DNA from: Methylomonas sp. AM2-LC
GTDB lineage: Bacteria > Pseudomonadota > Gammaproteobacteria > Methylococcales > Methylomonadaceae
Direction: 5' to 3'
NCBI RefSeq assembly: GCF_039904985.1
Contig: NZ_CP157005.1
Coordinates: 3,615,501-3,679,500, forward strand
DNA length: 64,000 nucleotides
Made by a program: the position numbers and the translations under genes. Within the stretch, counting starts at the first letter, position 1. Each line of letters begins with the position of its first letter. This document shows positions 45,199 through 53,879 of this stretch, one piece after another. A model generated the notes under the pieces. It had not been told where the DNA came from. It did no database searches and worked only from the letters and a program-made list of their open reading frames with translations.

Positions 45199-46514
45199 AT
45201 CTAAATCCCGAATTACAACGTCAATTTTATCTGGAATATTCGCCAGCCAGACTGATCGGTATTCCGCTGGCTTTGTGGTTGCTGTTTACTTTGTGTTATT
45301 ACATAGATGGTTATCAGCTGGGTAGCGCCAGTGCGCGTACCGCTTTTACTTTGTTTCTAATCATCACTTTAATTTGGGGTGCGAGGCAAAGTATGAACAG
45401 CATTATGGAAGAGTTTCGAGAGCGTACCTGGGATATTCAACGCTTATCGGCAATAGAACCCTGGACTTTAGTGTGGGGTAAATTGTTAGGTAGTAACATG
45501 ATGGTTTGGTATGGCGGATTACTATGCCTGATTATCTATAGCCTGGCTACGCCAGATGGCAGCCATTTGCCCATTGTTTGGTTTTATTGTCTCGGCACAG
45601 GTTTAACAGTGCAAAGTATTAGCCTGTTGATAGGACAATTGGCAGCACAGCGCGGACAGATTAAAGCCGGGGCTTTATTTTTGCCCATCATCATCGGCTT
45701 TTTTTACATTGCTTCCAAGTTTTCGAGTATTACGGCTTTTTCAGAGGCGGGTAATGATTTATTTTCTGATAATCAGCGTATTATCTGGTATGGGATGAGT
45801 TTTGATAGCCACTTATTTTATCACTTCAGCCTGTTATTAGCTTTATTTTGGAGTTGCGTGGGTAACTATCGGTTTATGGCGCAAGAATTAGGTATTCGCA
45901 GCCTACCCTGGGCATGGATAGCGTTTAATTTTTGTTTAATGATCTATCTGGCGGGCTATTTCTCGTCTGAGTATAGTATTACCTTAACGGCCTTTTTGGT
46001 TACGGTGGTACTGACTTATCTCAGCTTAATTACTGAACCGGACATTGCTCGCCAAACGCAGAATTTGTTTCGTTACGCAAAATTAAAAGCCTGGCAACGC
46101 TTTGCCGAAGAAATGCCTTTATGGTGTATAAGTTTTGTTTTAAGCATTCCTACTGCACTGCATTTAAGTTTATCGACACAACCCTTAACTGCCCTCACCT
46201 CGTTGTTTCATTTTTACCCTTTACCCATACTGTTATTATTATTGCGCGACTGTAGTTTATTCTTATATTTTAATCTGGAACAAAATTCTCGCCATGCGGT
46301 TAATCGCACCTTACTTATTTTGGCGATGTTGTATGCAATTATTCCCGGTATTTTAAGTTTTACCGGAATTTCCTGGCTGGCTACGCTGTTTTTTCCGCTC
46401 TGGGCCAATTCGGAAAGTACTGCATTAGTGGCCGCATTGTTTCAAATCTTCGTGTTAGCCTATTTGCTGTTTCTTCGTATTAAACTAGCCCTTATGGATG
46501 GCCCAAAAACTTAA
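45195..46514 (+). CDS. ABC transporter membrane protein
   Basis: 439 residues from ATG 45195 (ATGA overlap with the ATPase gene); the open frame from 45129 lies inside that gene. About 11-12 hydrophobic segments are visible (for example LALWLLFTLCYYIDGY, TAFTLFLIITLIWGAR, ALFLPIIIGFFYIA, FFPLWANSESTALVAALFQI). The soluble MEEFRERTWDIQRLSAIEPW loop resembles permeases of ABC-2 exporters. Together with the ATPase it probably moves a lipid, peptide or polysaccharide; the sequence does not say which. Confidence 0.82.
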   Translation: MNLNPELQRQFYLEYSPARLIGIPLALWLLFTLCYYIDGYQLGSASARTAFTLFLIITLIWGARQSMNSIMEEFRERTWDIQRLSAIEPWTLVWGKLLGSNMMVWYGGLLCLIIYSLATPDGSHLPIVWFYCLGTGLTVQSISLLIGQLAAQRGQIKAGALFLPIIIGFFYIASKFSSITAFSEAGNDLFSDNQRIIWYGMSFDSHLFYHFSLLLALFWSCVGNYRFMAQELGIRSLPWAWIAFNFCLMIYLAGYFSSEYSITLTAFLVTVVLTYLSLITEPDIARQTQNLFRYAKLKAWQRFAEEMPLWCISFVLSIPTALHLSLSTQPLTALTSLFHFYPLPILLLLLRDCSLFLYFNLEQNSRHAVNRTLLILAMLYAIIPGILSFTGISWLATLFFPLWANSESTALVAALFQIFVLAYLLFLRIKLALMDGPKT

Positions 46515-46590
46515 CGGCTAATCAGTTAGGTTGATCACTCGTCGCTATTCATCATAAAGGTAAGTCTGCATAGGATTTACCGATACCAGA

Positions 46591-46618
46591 AAGCACATCT
46601 GTCGTAACATATGTGCTT
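46591..46618 (+). terminator. Hairpin after ABC exporter genes
   Basis: AAGCACAT / ATGTGCTT, 8-bp stem, 12-nt loop, ending in TTCAGTTTG. A second hairpin with CTGGGT / ACCCAG follows. Possible terminator. Confidence 0.4.
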
Positions 46619-46712
46619 CAGTTTGCTCATTCTATTGTCCTGCTGGGTTTCGGTTATCGCCTCTACCCAGCATATGCTGGCTGTATTTTTATAATTTAAT
46701 CAATGAGCTGTC

Positions 46713-46776
46713 GGATGTGCTGAACGAAGTGATGCGCATCCGTCGCGAGTAATGCGGTTCGTGCCCCACCACATCC
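46713..46776. repeat. REP-like palindrome
   Basis: GGATGTGCTGAACGAAGTGA begins the element and CACCACATCC ends it; the centre CATCCGTCGCGAGTAATGCG gives the inner arms. It belongs to the same family as the interior of the element at 18378-18471 and as 50161-50227. Confidence 0.65.
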
Positions 46777-46956
46777 TTCTAATGTCTGTAACAAAAGCCA
46801 GCTGGGTGAGTAATCTCACCAAATCTGTATAAAATTATTATTTTTGCTAAGTAACTATACAGAAATTATCTAAAAACTCTGTTATTTAACTGGTTGTCTG
46901 GGTTCTGACTGCTAGACTATAACTATCTTTCTGCGTTAATTGCTTACTGGCTTATT

Positions 46957-48774
46957 ATGAAACTGAAAAACCTCATCTTATGCAGCCTATTGCTACTGAT
47001 ATATAGTCAGTTAGCTTATTCTGCAACAGCACCGGCCGTGCCAGACACTAGTGCATCAGATGAGATTCAATTGTTGATTGATGTTTCTGGCAGTATGAAA
47101 CAAAACGACCCACAAAATCAACGGATAGAGGCCAGTAAATTATTTATTAATTTATTACCCGATAACTCGAAAGTTTCGCTTTGGTTATTTGCGGAAAAAT
47201 CTAGCCTGTTGTTGCATAGCGATGCAGTGGATGCTAACTGGAAAAAACAGGCTATTAAAGAAACCGCCAACATTCATTCCAAAGGGCTTTTTACCCATAT
47301 AGAAAATGCCATCGAAACGGCGTTAAGTGATGGTTTTACGGGCAATGGTAAAAAACACCTTATTCTGTTAACCGATGGTATTGTGGATATTTCCAAAGAC
47401 ATTATGGTCAGCGCCGATTCCAGAGAACGCGTATTGAGTGAATGGATACCGAAATTACAGCAAAAAAACATTAAGGTGGATACGATTGCTTTGTCGGATC
47501 AGGCGGATAAAGAATTGTTGTACCAATTAGCCTACGACACTGGCGGTTGGACAGAAAGCGCCGTTTCGGCAGAACAGTTACAACGTGTATTTCTAAAAAT
47601 GTTACTGAAAGCGGCACCTAAAGATAATTTGCCACTGGTGGGTAATCGCTTTGTAGTGGATAAGAATATTAAAGAATTTTCTATCCTTGCATTTAAAAAG
47701 CCTGATTCTGCTCCCAGCAAACTCTTTAGCCCAGACCAAAAAATTATTGATAAGCACACCGCTTTAAGTAATGTATCCTGGTTGGAAACAGCCACTTATG
47801 ACTTGATCACCGTTAAACAACCTGCTGAGGGCGAATGGCGACTTGATGCCGATGCTGACCCTGATAATCAGGTGATGATCATGACCGATTTAAAAATGCA
47901 AATTGCCGAAGTACCTACCTTTATCGCACAGACTGAAGCGCTGCCGCTAAAACTGTCTTTCACAGAGCAAGATAAACTGATCAATCATGCCGATTTTCTG
48001 GGGCTGTTAACACTCATTGCCAACCTTGATAAACAACCCCCAGTTACTATTGCGATTGATAAAAAACAACCCGGTTATTTTACCATGCAGTTTACGCAGT
48101 TAACGGCAGGCAACCATCAAGTCATTATTCAAGCGGATGGTAAAACCTTCAAACGAGAAATTATCAGAGAGTTTTCAGTGGTCTCTGAAGCGGTCAAACT
48201 AGAAACCGAGATCGATACCGACAAACGTAGTGTTACTTTTAATGTGTTACCAGATTTGGCAATGTTGGATAGCAGTTCCTTGGTTATTTCGACGACCATC
48301 TCCCGTACTGAAACCCCGGCACAAACCGTCATAATGCCTGAAAATCAGGGAAAATGGTCTATAACCATTGATAAATTTCCTCTAGGTACTGAAACCCTGG
48401 TCAATTTTGATATTCAAGCCAAGGGGTTGGATGGCAAGGCACTGTCGCCACTGCTTAAACCTGTGCGTATTAACGACAGCTTTTTTTCTACCACCACAAA
48501 CGCTACGACTGATGAAACTGATAAGGAAGCCAAAAAACCGGGTGATCATGACACTCAAGCAGAAGGCAGTGCCGAACATGACGACACAGACTTAGCCAAC
48601 TCAGAAACAACCAGCGATGAAAAAACCAATGCCGAACCAACGGACTGGCTTGAAGTGGGCGGCATTGTAGCCTTAGTGAATATACTATTCTTGGTGGGTG
48701 GCTATTTAATCTTCCGGGCGGTAAAAAAAGCCACCCTCGCCAGACAAACAGCAATTTTGGAGCGCTTGTCATGA
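46957..48774 (+). CDS. VWA-domain membrane-anchored protein
   Basis: 605 residues: signal peptide (1-23), von Willebrand factor A domain (about 33-215) with MIDAS residues LLIDVSGSMKQND, the Thr in KGLFTHIENAI and Asp in ILLTDGIVD; then beta-rich domains (about 220-520), an acidic linker (DETDKEAKKPGDHDTQAEGS), one TM helix (VGGIVALVNILFLVGGYLIF) and a short basic cytoplasmic end. So the VWA domain faces the periplasm. Metal-dependent protein binding is the general role of such domains. Next gene overlaps by ATGA. Confidence 0.82.
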   Translation: MKLKNLILCSLLLLIYSQLAYSATAPAVPDTSASDEIQLLIDVSGSMKQNDPQNQRIEASKLFINLLPDNSKVSLWLFAEKSSLLLHSDAVDANWKKQAIKETANIHSKGLFTHIENAIETALSDGFTGNGKKHLILLTDGIVDISKDIMVSADSRERVLSEWIPKLQQKNIKVDTIALSDQADKELLYQLAYDTGGWTESAVSAEQLQRVFLKMLLKAAPKDNLPLVGNRFVVDKNIKEFSILAFKKPDSAPSKLFSPDQKIIDKHTALSNVSWLETATYDLITVKQPAEGEWRLDADADPDNQVMIMTDLKMQIAEVPTFIAQTEALPLKLSFTEQDKLINHADFLGLLTLIANLDKQPPVTIAIDKKQPGYFTMQFTQLTAGNHQVIIQADGKTFKREIIREFSVVSEAVKLETEIDTDKRSVTFNVLPDLAMLDSSSLVISTTISRTETPAQTVIMPENQGKWSITIDKFPLGTETLVNFDIQAKGLDGKALSPLLKPVRINDSFFSTTTNATTDETDKEAKKPGDHDTQAEGSAEHDDTDLANSETTSDEKTNAEPTDWLEVGGIVALVNILFLVGGYLIFRAVKKATLARQTAILERLS

Positions 48775-49406
48775 TGGAATTAAACTCTACGATGTTTATC
48801 TTAATATCAGAAGGTTTTGTAACCCTACTCATTTTAGTTTTGTTGATGTTTTTTACCGGCCGTAACCGTCAAGCCAAAGAAATGACAGTCATCGACAAAT
48901 TTGTCTCTCATGTAAAGCAAGAAAGCGATGTAAAACAACAAACCCTGGAAAGCATTTTATTATATGAATGTGGCATCGACTCTGAAAAAGCGGCCACGAT
49001 TATTGAACAGATAACCACTAATGAATCAGCATTGTTAAAACACATTATCCTCATGTTTTTACAACGCAATCCCAACTTGTTAAACGAAATTGATCAATTG
49101 ATTGTTAATCTATCCGATCCTTATCAAAAGTTATTGGCAGAGTCACACAGCGGCATCGGCTCTAGCAAACCATCTTCACTTCCTGAATCTGCCTCTCAGT
49201 TAAAAATTGCCGGCTTAGAACGTATTAACCTGCAACTCACAAAACAACTTGATACAGCCATGCAAACGATAGACGATATCACCGGTGAATACACGCGGGT
49301 TTTTAGTGGCAATCAGTCGGCTTTAGAACTGGAGAACAGTAGTAAAAAGATGTTGCAAATCTTCCATGATGCAGAACATCAAATCAGATCCAATGTGGAA
49401 GAATAG
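48771..49406 (+). CDS. Single-TM protein of VWA cluster, subunit 2
   Basis: 211 residues. One N-terminal TM helix (GFVTLLILVLLMFF), a basic juxtamembrane GRNRQAKEMTVIDKFVSHVK, a helical domain (EKAATIIEQITTNESALLKH) and a coiled-coil tail (LERINLQLTKQLDTAMQTID). The start overlaps the VWA gene stop. Shares overall layout with the next protein, so the two may be ancient duplicates. No known family recognised. Confidence 0.72.
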   Translation: MMELNSTMFILISEGFVTLLILVLLMFFTGRNRQAKEMTVIDKFVSHVKQESDVKQQTLESILLYECGIDSEKAATIIEQITTNESALLKHIILMFLQRNPNLLNEIDQLIVNLSDPYQKLLAESHSGIGSSKPSSLPESASQLKIAGLERINLQLTKQLDTAMQTIDDITGEYTRVFSGNQSALELENSSKKMLQIFHDAEHQIRSNVEE

Positions 49407-49417
49407 GAGCTACGGGC

Positions 49418-49942
49418 ATGCAGGAAACTATTATGTTTGTCATTATAGAAGTGCTGGTGATTTTAGTGATTGGCTTAGGTGTTCTGCAATTTTTAAACTG
49501 GCGAAATAAAACGCGTCGCCAGAATGATTTGGAACGTTTTGTCGATGATATTAATAACAACCGCAACCAGCGTGGACAACAGATTGTCAGTTGTTTAAGC
49601 AGTCACTATGAATTGGAACAACCCATTGCTCTGGAATTGTCAGCGCTGTTATACGGTGCCGAAAAACAATTTTTGATACAGTTTGTTGATAAACAGATGC
49701 AAAACTCAGTAGAAGGCTTTTACGAAAATCTGTGCGAATTGTTAGATGTGTATCTGGGTTCTATCCCTGTGAGTGCAGTGCATCCAGAAATACCTCAATC
49801 ACCTGCAGAAGAACTAAGTGAGGTTGCTGATGCAGAAAGCGTCGAGACACTACTTACAGAAGAGCCTATTGAAGCCGCAGAAAATCAGGACGAAGAAACC
49901 AAACCCAATCCAGCACCTGACTGGGGTGATGTGTTTGATTAA
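49418..49942 (+). CDS. Single-TM protein of VWA cluster, subunit 3
   Basis: 174 residues, AGGAG 8 bases before ATG, 11 bp after the previous gene. N-terminal TM (IIEVLVILVIGLGVLQFL), then NWRNKTRRQNDLERFVDDIN, a helical domain (IALELSALLYGAEKQFLIQF) and an acidic C-terminus ending EETKPNPAPDWGDVFD. The TM-basic-helical order matches subunit 2. Unknown function; probably forms an inner-membrane complex with the VWA protein. Confidence 0.72.
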   Translation: MQETIMFVIIEVLVILVIGLGVLQFLNWRNKTRRQNDLERFVDDINNNRNQRGQQIVSCLSSHYELEQPIALELSALLYGAEKQFLIQFVDKQMQNSVEGFYENLCELLDVYLGSIPVSAVHPEIPQSPAEELSEVADAESVETLLTEEPIEAAENQDEETKPNPAPDWGDVFD

Positions 49943-49984
49943 ATAAGCACTTAGCAATAAATCAGCATGTATTTTTTACGTCGG

Positions 49985-50038
49985 ATCGGCCAGTCCGTTC
50001 ATGGTTCGACTAGGCTCACCAAGAACGGACTGGCCGAT
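49985..50038. repeat. Long perfect hairpin repeat
   Basis: ATCGGCCAGTCCGTTC / GAACGGACTGGCCGAT, 16-bp perfect arms, 22-nt loop ATGGTTCGACTAGGCTCACC... A related loop lies at 43952-43974. Could also stop transcription of the VWA operon, 43 bp upstream. Confidence 0.65.
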
Positions 50039-50160
50039 GTAGTGCATACTGCGTTTTTGTCAGTGGCTTATAAGCCCAATACCATCACAACACCCTTTTT
50101 TAGATTTAATGCTTATAACTATTCAGTTTGGTTTTTTTTCAATTAAAATCAATGGACTAT

Positions 50161-50227
50161 AGGATGTGCTGAACAACGTGAAGCGCATCTGTCGCGATTG
50201 ATGCGCCTCCTGACGTCGGCACATCCT
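50161..50227. repeat. REP-like palindrome
   Basis: AGGATGTGCTGAACAACGTG at the left, CGGCACATCCT at the right; inner arms AGCGCATC and GATGCGCC around TGTCGCGATT. Same family as 46713-46776. Confidence 0.65.
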
Positions 50228-50443
50228 ATTCAGGTTTACTTTACGGTGAATAGTAACTAATGCATTAGCTTAGCCAATGGCTTGCTATGGCCCAACACTC
50301 AGGATTACTTAACATCTCCATTTAAACCTTTTCAAGTATAGACCGGTAACGGCCTGATTATTTTGAAAATACCGCCTGTGTTTTTACTTTCCAATACAGA
50401 ATTGCATATGTCGTTCTTCAGAGGCATCCAATTAAACTATGTT

Positions 50444-50470
50444 ATATCACACAATTTTTTTGTGTGATAT
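50444..50470. promoter_or_regulatory. Perfect 11-bp palindrome upstream of VPLPA gene
   Basis: ATATCACACAA / TTGTGTGATAT with a 5-T centre, about 70 bp upstream of the sigma54-type promoter at 50538. The position suits an enhancer-binding-protein site for sigma54; a terminator is an alternative. Confidence 0.45.
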
Positions 50471-50537
50471 CACTTACTATTTATAGGTTTTAGCAAAATA
50501 AATATAAAATAAATAACAATTTCAGTAACTTAAATAC

Positions 50538-50553
50538 TGGCACAGCTATTGCT
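50538..50553 (+). promoter_or_regulatory. Sigma54 (RpoN) promoter
   Basis: TGGCACAGCTATTGCT matches the consensus TGGCACRNNNNTTGCW at every specified base, with GG and GC at the -24/-12 spacing. It lies 94 bp before the ATG of the VPLPA protein gene. RpoN with an enhancer-binding protein is known to control many PEP-CTERM genes. Confidence 0.85.
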
Positions 50554-50647
50554 ATTTAGCTTATGAAGCCCAAAAAGTTTCAGCCAACTTGTCATAAATG
50601 CGGTCATAAAACACGCCGCCTTTAACTCACTAAATCAGGAAAAACAA

Positions 50648-51349
50648 ATGAACTCAACTTTAAAGTTAGCAATGGCAACCATAGTCTTATCTGTTACTTG
50701 CGTACCCATTGCACAGGCAAGTTTAACCAATTATACCGTTCAAGAAACCTTCTTCGAACCCGCATATGCAGGCTCTGAAAATACGATTTTCAATGGATCA
50801 TTTACTTATGATTCCAGTACCCAGCAGATTACCAACCTGACAGGTACGTTATCGGAAGCAATGACCGGGATGATGAACGGCGGAAAGCAAACTCTGCTAA
50901 ACCTAAGCTTCGATCCTGTGTCTTCTAGCAGCGATGGCAGCGGCGGTATTAAAGCTTCTGCATTTTTGTTGAATACCACTGCTATCTATAGCATGGGTGG
51001 AACATACAATTCTACCGCAGCAATGAAGGATGCAAGTTTGGCCAATGCTTACATCACCATAGATGTTAGCGCCGATCAATTAAATGGAACTGCAATCTCA
51101 TTAGCCACCTCTAATTTCGGAAACTTGTTCTACGGCGACTGTACGCCAGGCGGAATGATGGGACCTATGTGTATGACGGGTTGGGGAGCAGCAGGTAATG
51201 CTGGCTCTATGGGAGGATATCCAATCTCCGAAGTGGTAACGATGACTTCTGCAGTTCCACTACCACCCGCTGCCTGGTCTTTTCTGACCAGTTTGCTAGG
51301 GTTATTGTTTGTTGGCAAACAACGGAAAAACCTATTAACCAGCTGTTAA
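50648..51349 (+). CDS. Exported Met-rich protein with VPLPA-type sorting tail
   Basis: 233 residues. Signal peptide ends PIAQAS; beta-rich body (FNGSFTYDSSTQQITNLTGT, LNLSFDPVSSS), then GDCTPGGMMGPMCMTGWG, a Cys/Met cluster that could bind copper or form a disulfide; tail VPLPPAAWSFLTSLLGLLF then KQRKN, a VPLPA variant of PEP-CTERM. AGGA lies 9 bases before ATG. Preceded by a strong sigma54 promoter and followed 253 bp later by a TonB receptor; a hairpin lies between, so the receptor may have its own control. Confidence 0.85.
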   Translation: MNSTLKLAMATIVLSVTCVPIAQASLTNYTVQETFFEPAYAGSENTIFNGSFTYDSSTQQITNLTGTLSEAMTGMMNGGKQTLLNLSFDPVSSSSDGSGGIKASAFLLNTTAIYSMGGTYNSTAAMKDASLANAYITIDVSADQLNGTAISLATSNFGNLFYGDCTPGGMMGPMCMTGWGAAGNAGSMGGYPISEVVTMTSAVPLPPAAWSFLTSLLGLLFVGKQRKNLLTSC

Positions 51350-51369
51350 CAACGATAACTGTTAATAAT

Positions 51370-51400
51370 AACTTGGGAGCCAAAACTAGGCTCTCAAGTT
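51370..51400 (+). terminator. Stem-loop after VPLPA gene
   Basis: AACTTGGGAGCC pairs with GGCTCTCAAGTT (11 of 12 as Watson-Crick pairs), 7-nt loop, 20 bases after the stop. No long T-run. Confidence 0.6.
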
Positions 51401-51602
51401 AAACTGAATTGATAGCATAACGTTATCTGTCCCGCTACTCGGTTAATAAGCGACTGATGTTTAAAATTTAAATTTTTATCTGATTACCCACAAGATTTAG
51501 TTAAACAATTAAACCAACAGTATAGCGGGTATAGGTAATTCTAAGCATGACAAGCTTCGATGTTGGGTTAAAGCCCAGCAGCCAATATTCAAGCACACTA
51601 CC

Positions 51603-53783
51603 ATGGTCAATAAATTTACTCGCAGTTTCATATTAATGACGTTTTTGAGCTGCCCAATGGCAAAAGCTGAAGAGGAACCCTCAATTGCAACGGATGAAGA
51701 CATCACTATTCTTGAAAAAGTCGTTGTTACCGGAAATAAAATCGTTGTGCCTGAGACATCGGTAAAGAACGAGATTACTCAGGCAGAAATCGCTTCCAAA
51801 CAAGCACAAGTTTCTGATACCGCCAAATTACTTGAGGACATACCTGGAGTGAGTTTACAAAGTAATGGTGGAACCACTTCTTTGCCCATTATTCATGGTT
51901 TAAACGATGATCGTATTAAAATTGAGGTAGATGGGATGCTAACACCGTCCGCATGCCCCAATCACATGAATCCTTCGCTTTCGTATATTGATCGCACGAA
52001 TATTGGCAATATCAGTGTATTAAAGGGCGTTACCCCAGTGAGTATGGGGGGTGACAGTATTGGTGGCACCATCATCGTGCAATCTCCTACGCCGATATTT
52101 GCAGAAGCCGGTAAAGACTTCTTGATTAACGGAAAAACGTCGGCATTTTATCGTAGTAATGGGGTTGCCTATGGCGGCAATATAGCTGCCGGTATTGCCA
52201 ATCAATTTGTCAGACTGGATTATACCGGTTCGGATAGTGAAAGCCGAGATTATAGGGATGGACGGGGGGATGTGATTAAATCCAGTAGCTATATAAACCA
52301 AAACCATGCTGTTGGACTAGCATTTAATTTCGATAATCATTTAGTTGAATTTAAAGGCGGACAACAGCATGTACCGTTCCAAGGTTACCCAAATGCGCGT
52401 ATGGAAATGCTAGGAAATGATAGTATTTTCGGTAACATTCATCACTTGGGCAACTTCTCTTGGGGTAGTCTGGACAGCCGCTTGTATCTAGAAAATATCA
52501 GCCATTCTATGGATGCAGGTCCCGATCAGTTAGGTGCGGCGGTTGGCCCCAACATGCCGATGGACACGCGTGCCATCAATTTTGGCTATAAGGTACAAGC
52601 CGAGCTACAGCTTAACCAACAAGACAATATCAAGTTTGGCAATGAGTTTCACAGCCAAAAGCTCAACGATTTTTGGCCCGGCGTTTGTACCGCATGCTTC
52701 GACATGGGACCCAATGCTTTTATCAATCTTAACAATGCCACTCGATATCGAGTGGGAACCTATGCTGAGTGGAATGCAAACTGGTCAACAAGCTGGAAAA
52801 GTTTATTAGGGTTGAGATATGACCATACCATGATGGACGCTGGAAATGTACATGGTTACAACAACTTTCCCTTTTATGCTAACGATGCCAATGCTTTTAA
52901 TGCGCAAAGCCATCAAAAAAATTATGATACTTTTGACGTAACAGCATTGATGAAGCTAACGGCTAATGATTGGAGTCAATATGAACTGGGGTATGCCCGT
53001 AAAAACCGCGCGCCCTCACTCTATGAGTCGTATACCTGGAGCTCTTGGTCGATGGCCACGACGATGATAGGCTGGTTTGGCGATGGGAATGGTTATGTTG
53101 GCAATTTACATTTAAAACCGGAAACTGCCCACAACATCAGTTTTACAGCTGAGTACTATGACCCCAAGGCAAATGACTGGTCTATTAAAATAACACCGTA
53201 TTTGAGCTATGTTGAAAACTTCATTGATGCTGATCGCTGTAAATTAACTTTTTGTTTTCAACCCGTCAATGGTTACTCCTATTTGCAAATAGCCAACCAC
53301 AATGCCCGTTTATGGGGGGTTGATGTTGCCAGTAACGCGGAGCTGTTTAAAGATGACACCGTGGGGCAATTTAGCACACACTCCAGTATGAGTTACGTGC
53401 GCGGTCAACGCATGGATGGCGGTAACCTTTATCATATGATGCCTTTCAATTTAAAACTGAGTCTGGATCATAAATTGGCAGACTGGAAAAACACATTTGA
53501 AATGCAATTTGTGGATGCTAAACAAGAGGTGCAAGCCATTAGAAACGAGCTGCAAACGCCTTCTTATATAGTGTTGAATGCTAAAACAGGCTATCAATGG
53601 CAAAATATCAGCATTGATGTTGGCGTGGATAACTTGCTGGATAAGCAATATTATTATCCGTTGGGAGGGTCTTATATTGGCGACTATTACACCATGATGT
53701 TAAATTCGACCCGATTTCCTAATAATCGCCCAGTTCCTAGCCTGGGCAGATCGGCTTTTGTGGGTTTAACGATTACTTATTAA
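51603..53783 (+). CDS. TonB-dependent receptor, possible metal (copper) type
   Basis: 726-residue outer-membrane receptor. Signal peptide 1-22, TonB box ITILEKVVVTGNK, plug with LEDIPGVSLQSNGGTTSLPI and HGLNDDRIKIEVDGML followed by SACPNHMNPSLSYID, and a barrel ending SAFVGLTITY. The Cys-His-Met set in the plug loop, plus CTACFDMG and CKLTFCF in the barrel, is unlike siderophore receptors and recalls receptors for copper or other soft metals; this is inference from composition. No STN domain. The Met-rich VPLPA protein upstream supports a metal theme. No ribosome site stands out before ATG 51603. Confidence 0.85.
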   Translation: MVNKFTRSFILMTFLSCPMAKAEEEPSIATDEDITILEKVVVTGNKIVVPETSVKNEITQAEIASKQAQVSDTAKLLEDIPGVSLQSNGGTTSLPIIHGLNDDRIKIEVDGMLTPSACPNHMNPSLSYIDRTNIGNISVLKGVTPVSMGGDSIGGTIIVQSPTPIFAEAGKDFLINGKTSAFYRSNGVAYGGNIAAGIANQFVRLDYTGSDSESRDYRDGRGDVIKSSSYINQNHAVGLAFNFDNHLVEFKGGQQHVPFQGYPNARMEMLGNDSIFGNIHHLGNFSWGSLDSRLYLENISHSMDAGPDQLGAAVGPNMPMDTRAINFGYKVQAELQLNQQDNIKFGNEFHSQKLNDFWPGVCTACFDMGPNAFINLNNATRYRVGTYAEWNANWSTSWKSLLGLRYDHTMMDAGNVHGYNNFPFYANDANAFNAQSHQKNYDTFDVTALMKLTANDWSQYELGYARKNRAPSLYESYTWSSWSMATTMIGWFGDGNGYVGNLHLKPETAHNISFTAEYYDPKANDWSIKITPYLSYVENFIDADRCKLTFCFQPVNGYSYLQIANHNARLWGVDVASNAELFKDDTVGQFSTHSSMSYVRGQRMDGGNLYHMMPFNLKLSLDHKLADWKNTFEMQFVDAKQEVQAIRNELQTPSYIVLNAKTGYQWQNISIDVGVDNLLDKQYYYPLGGSYIGDYYTMMLNSTRFPNNRPVPSLGRSAFVGLTITY

Positions 53784-53879
53784 TGTAATCATACTATTAT
53801 CGGCCTAAGCTGCCGCCATTCAATATCGACCAGCGCCTACAGTCAATTGCTCTGTTGGCGCATACTCCATGATGTTTTT

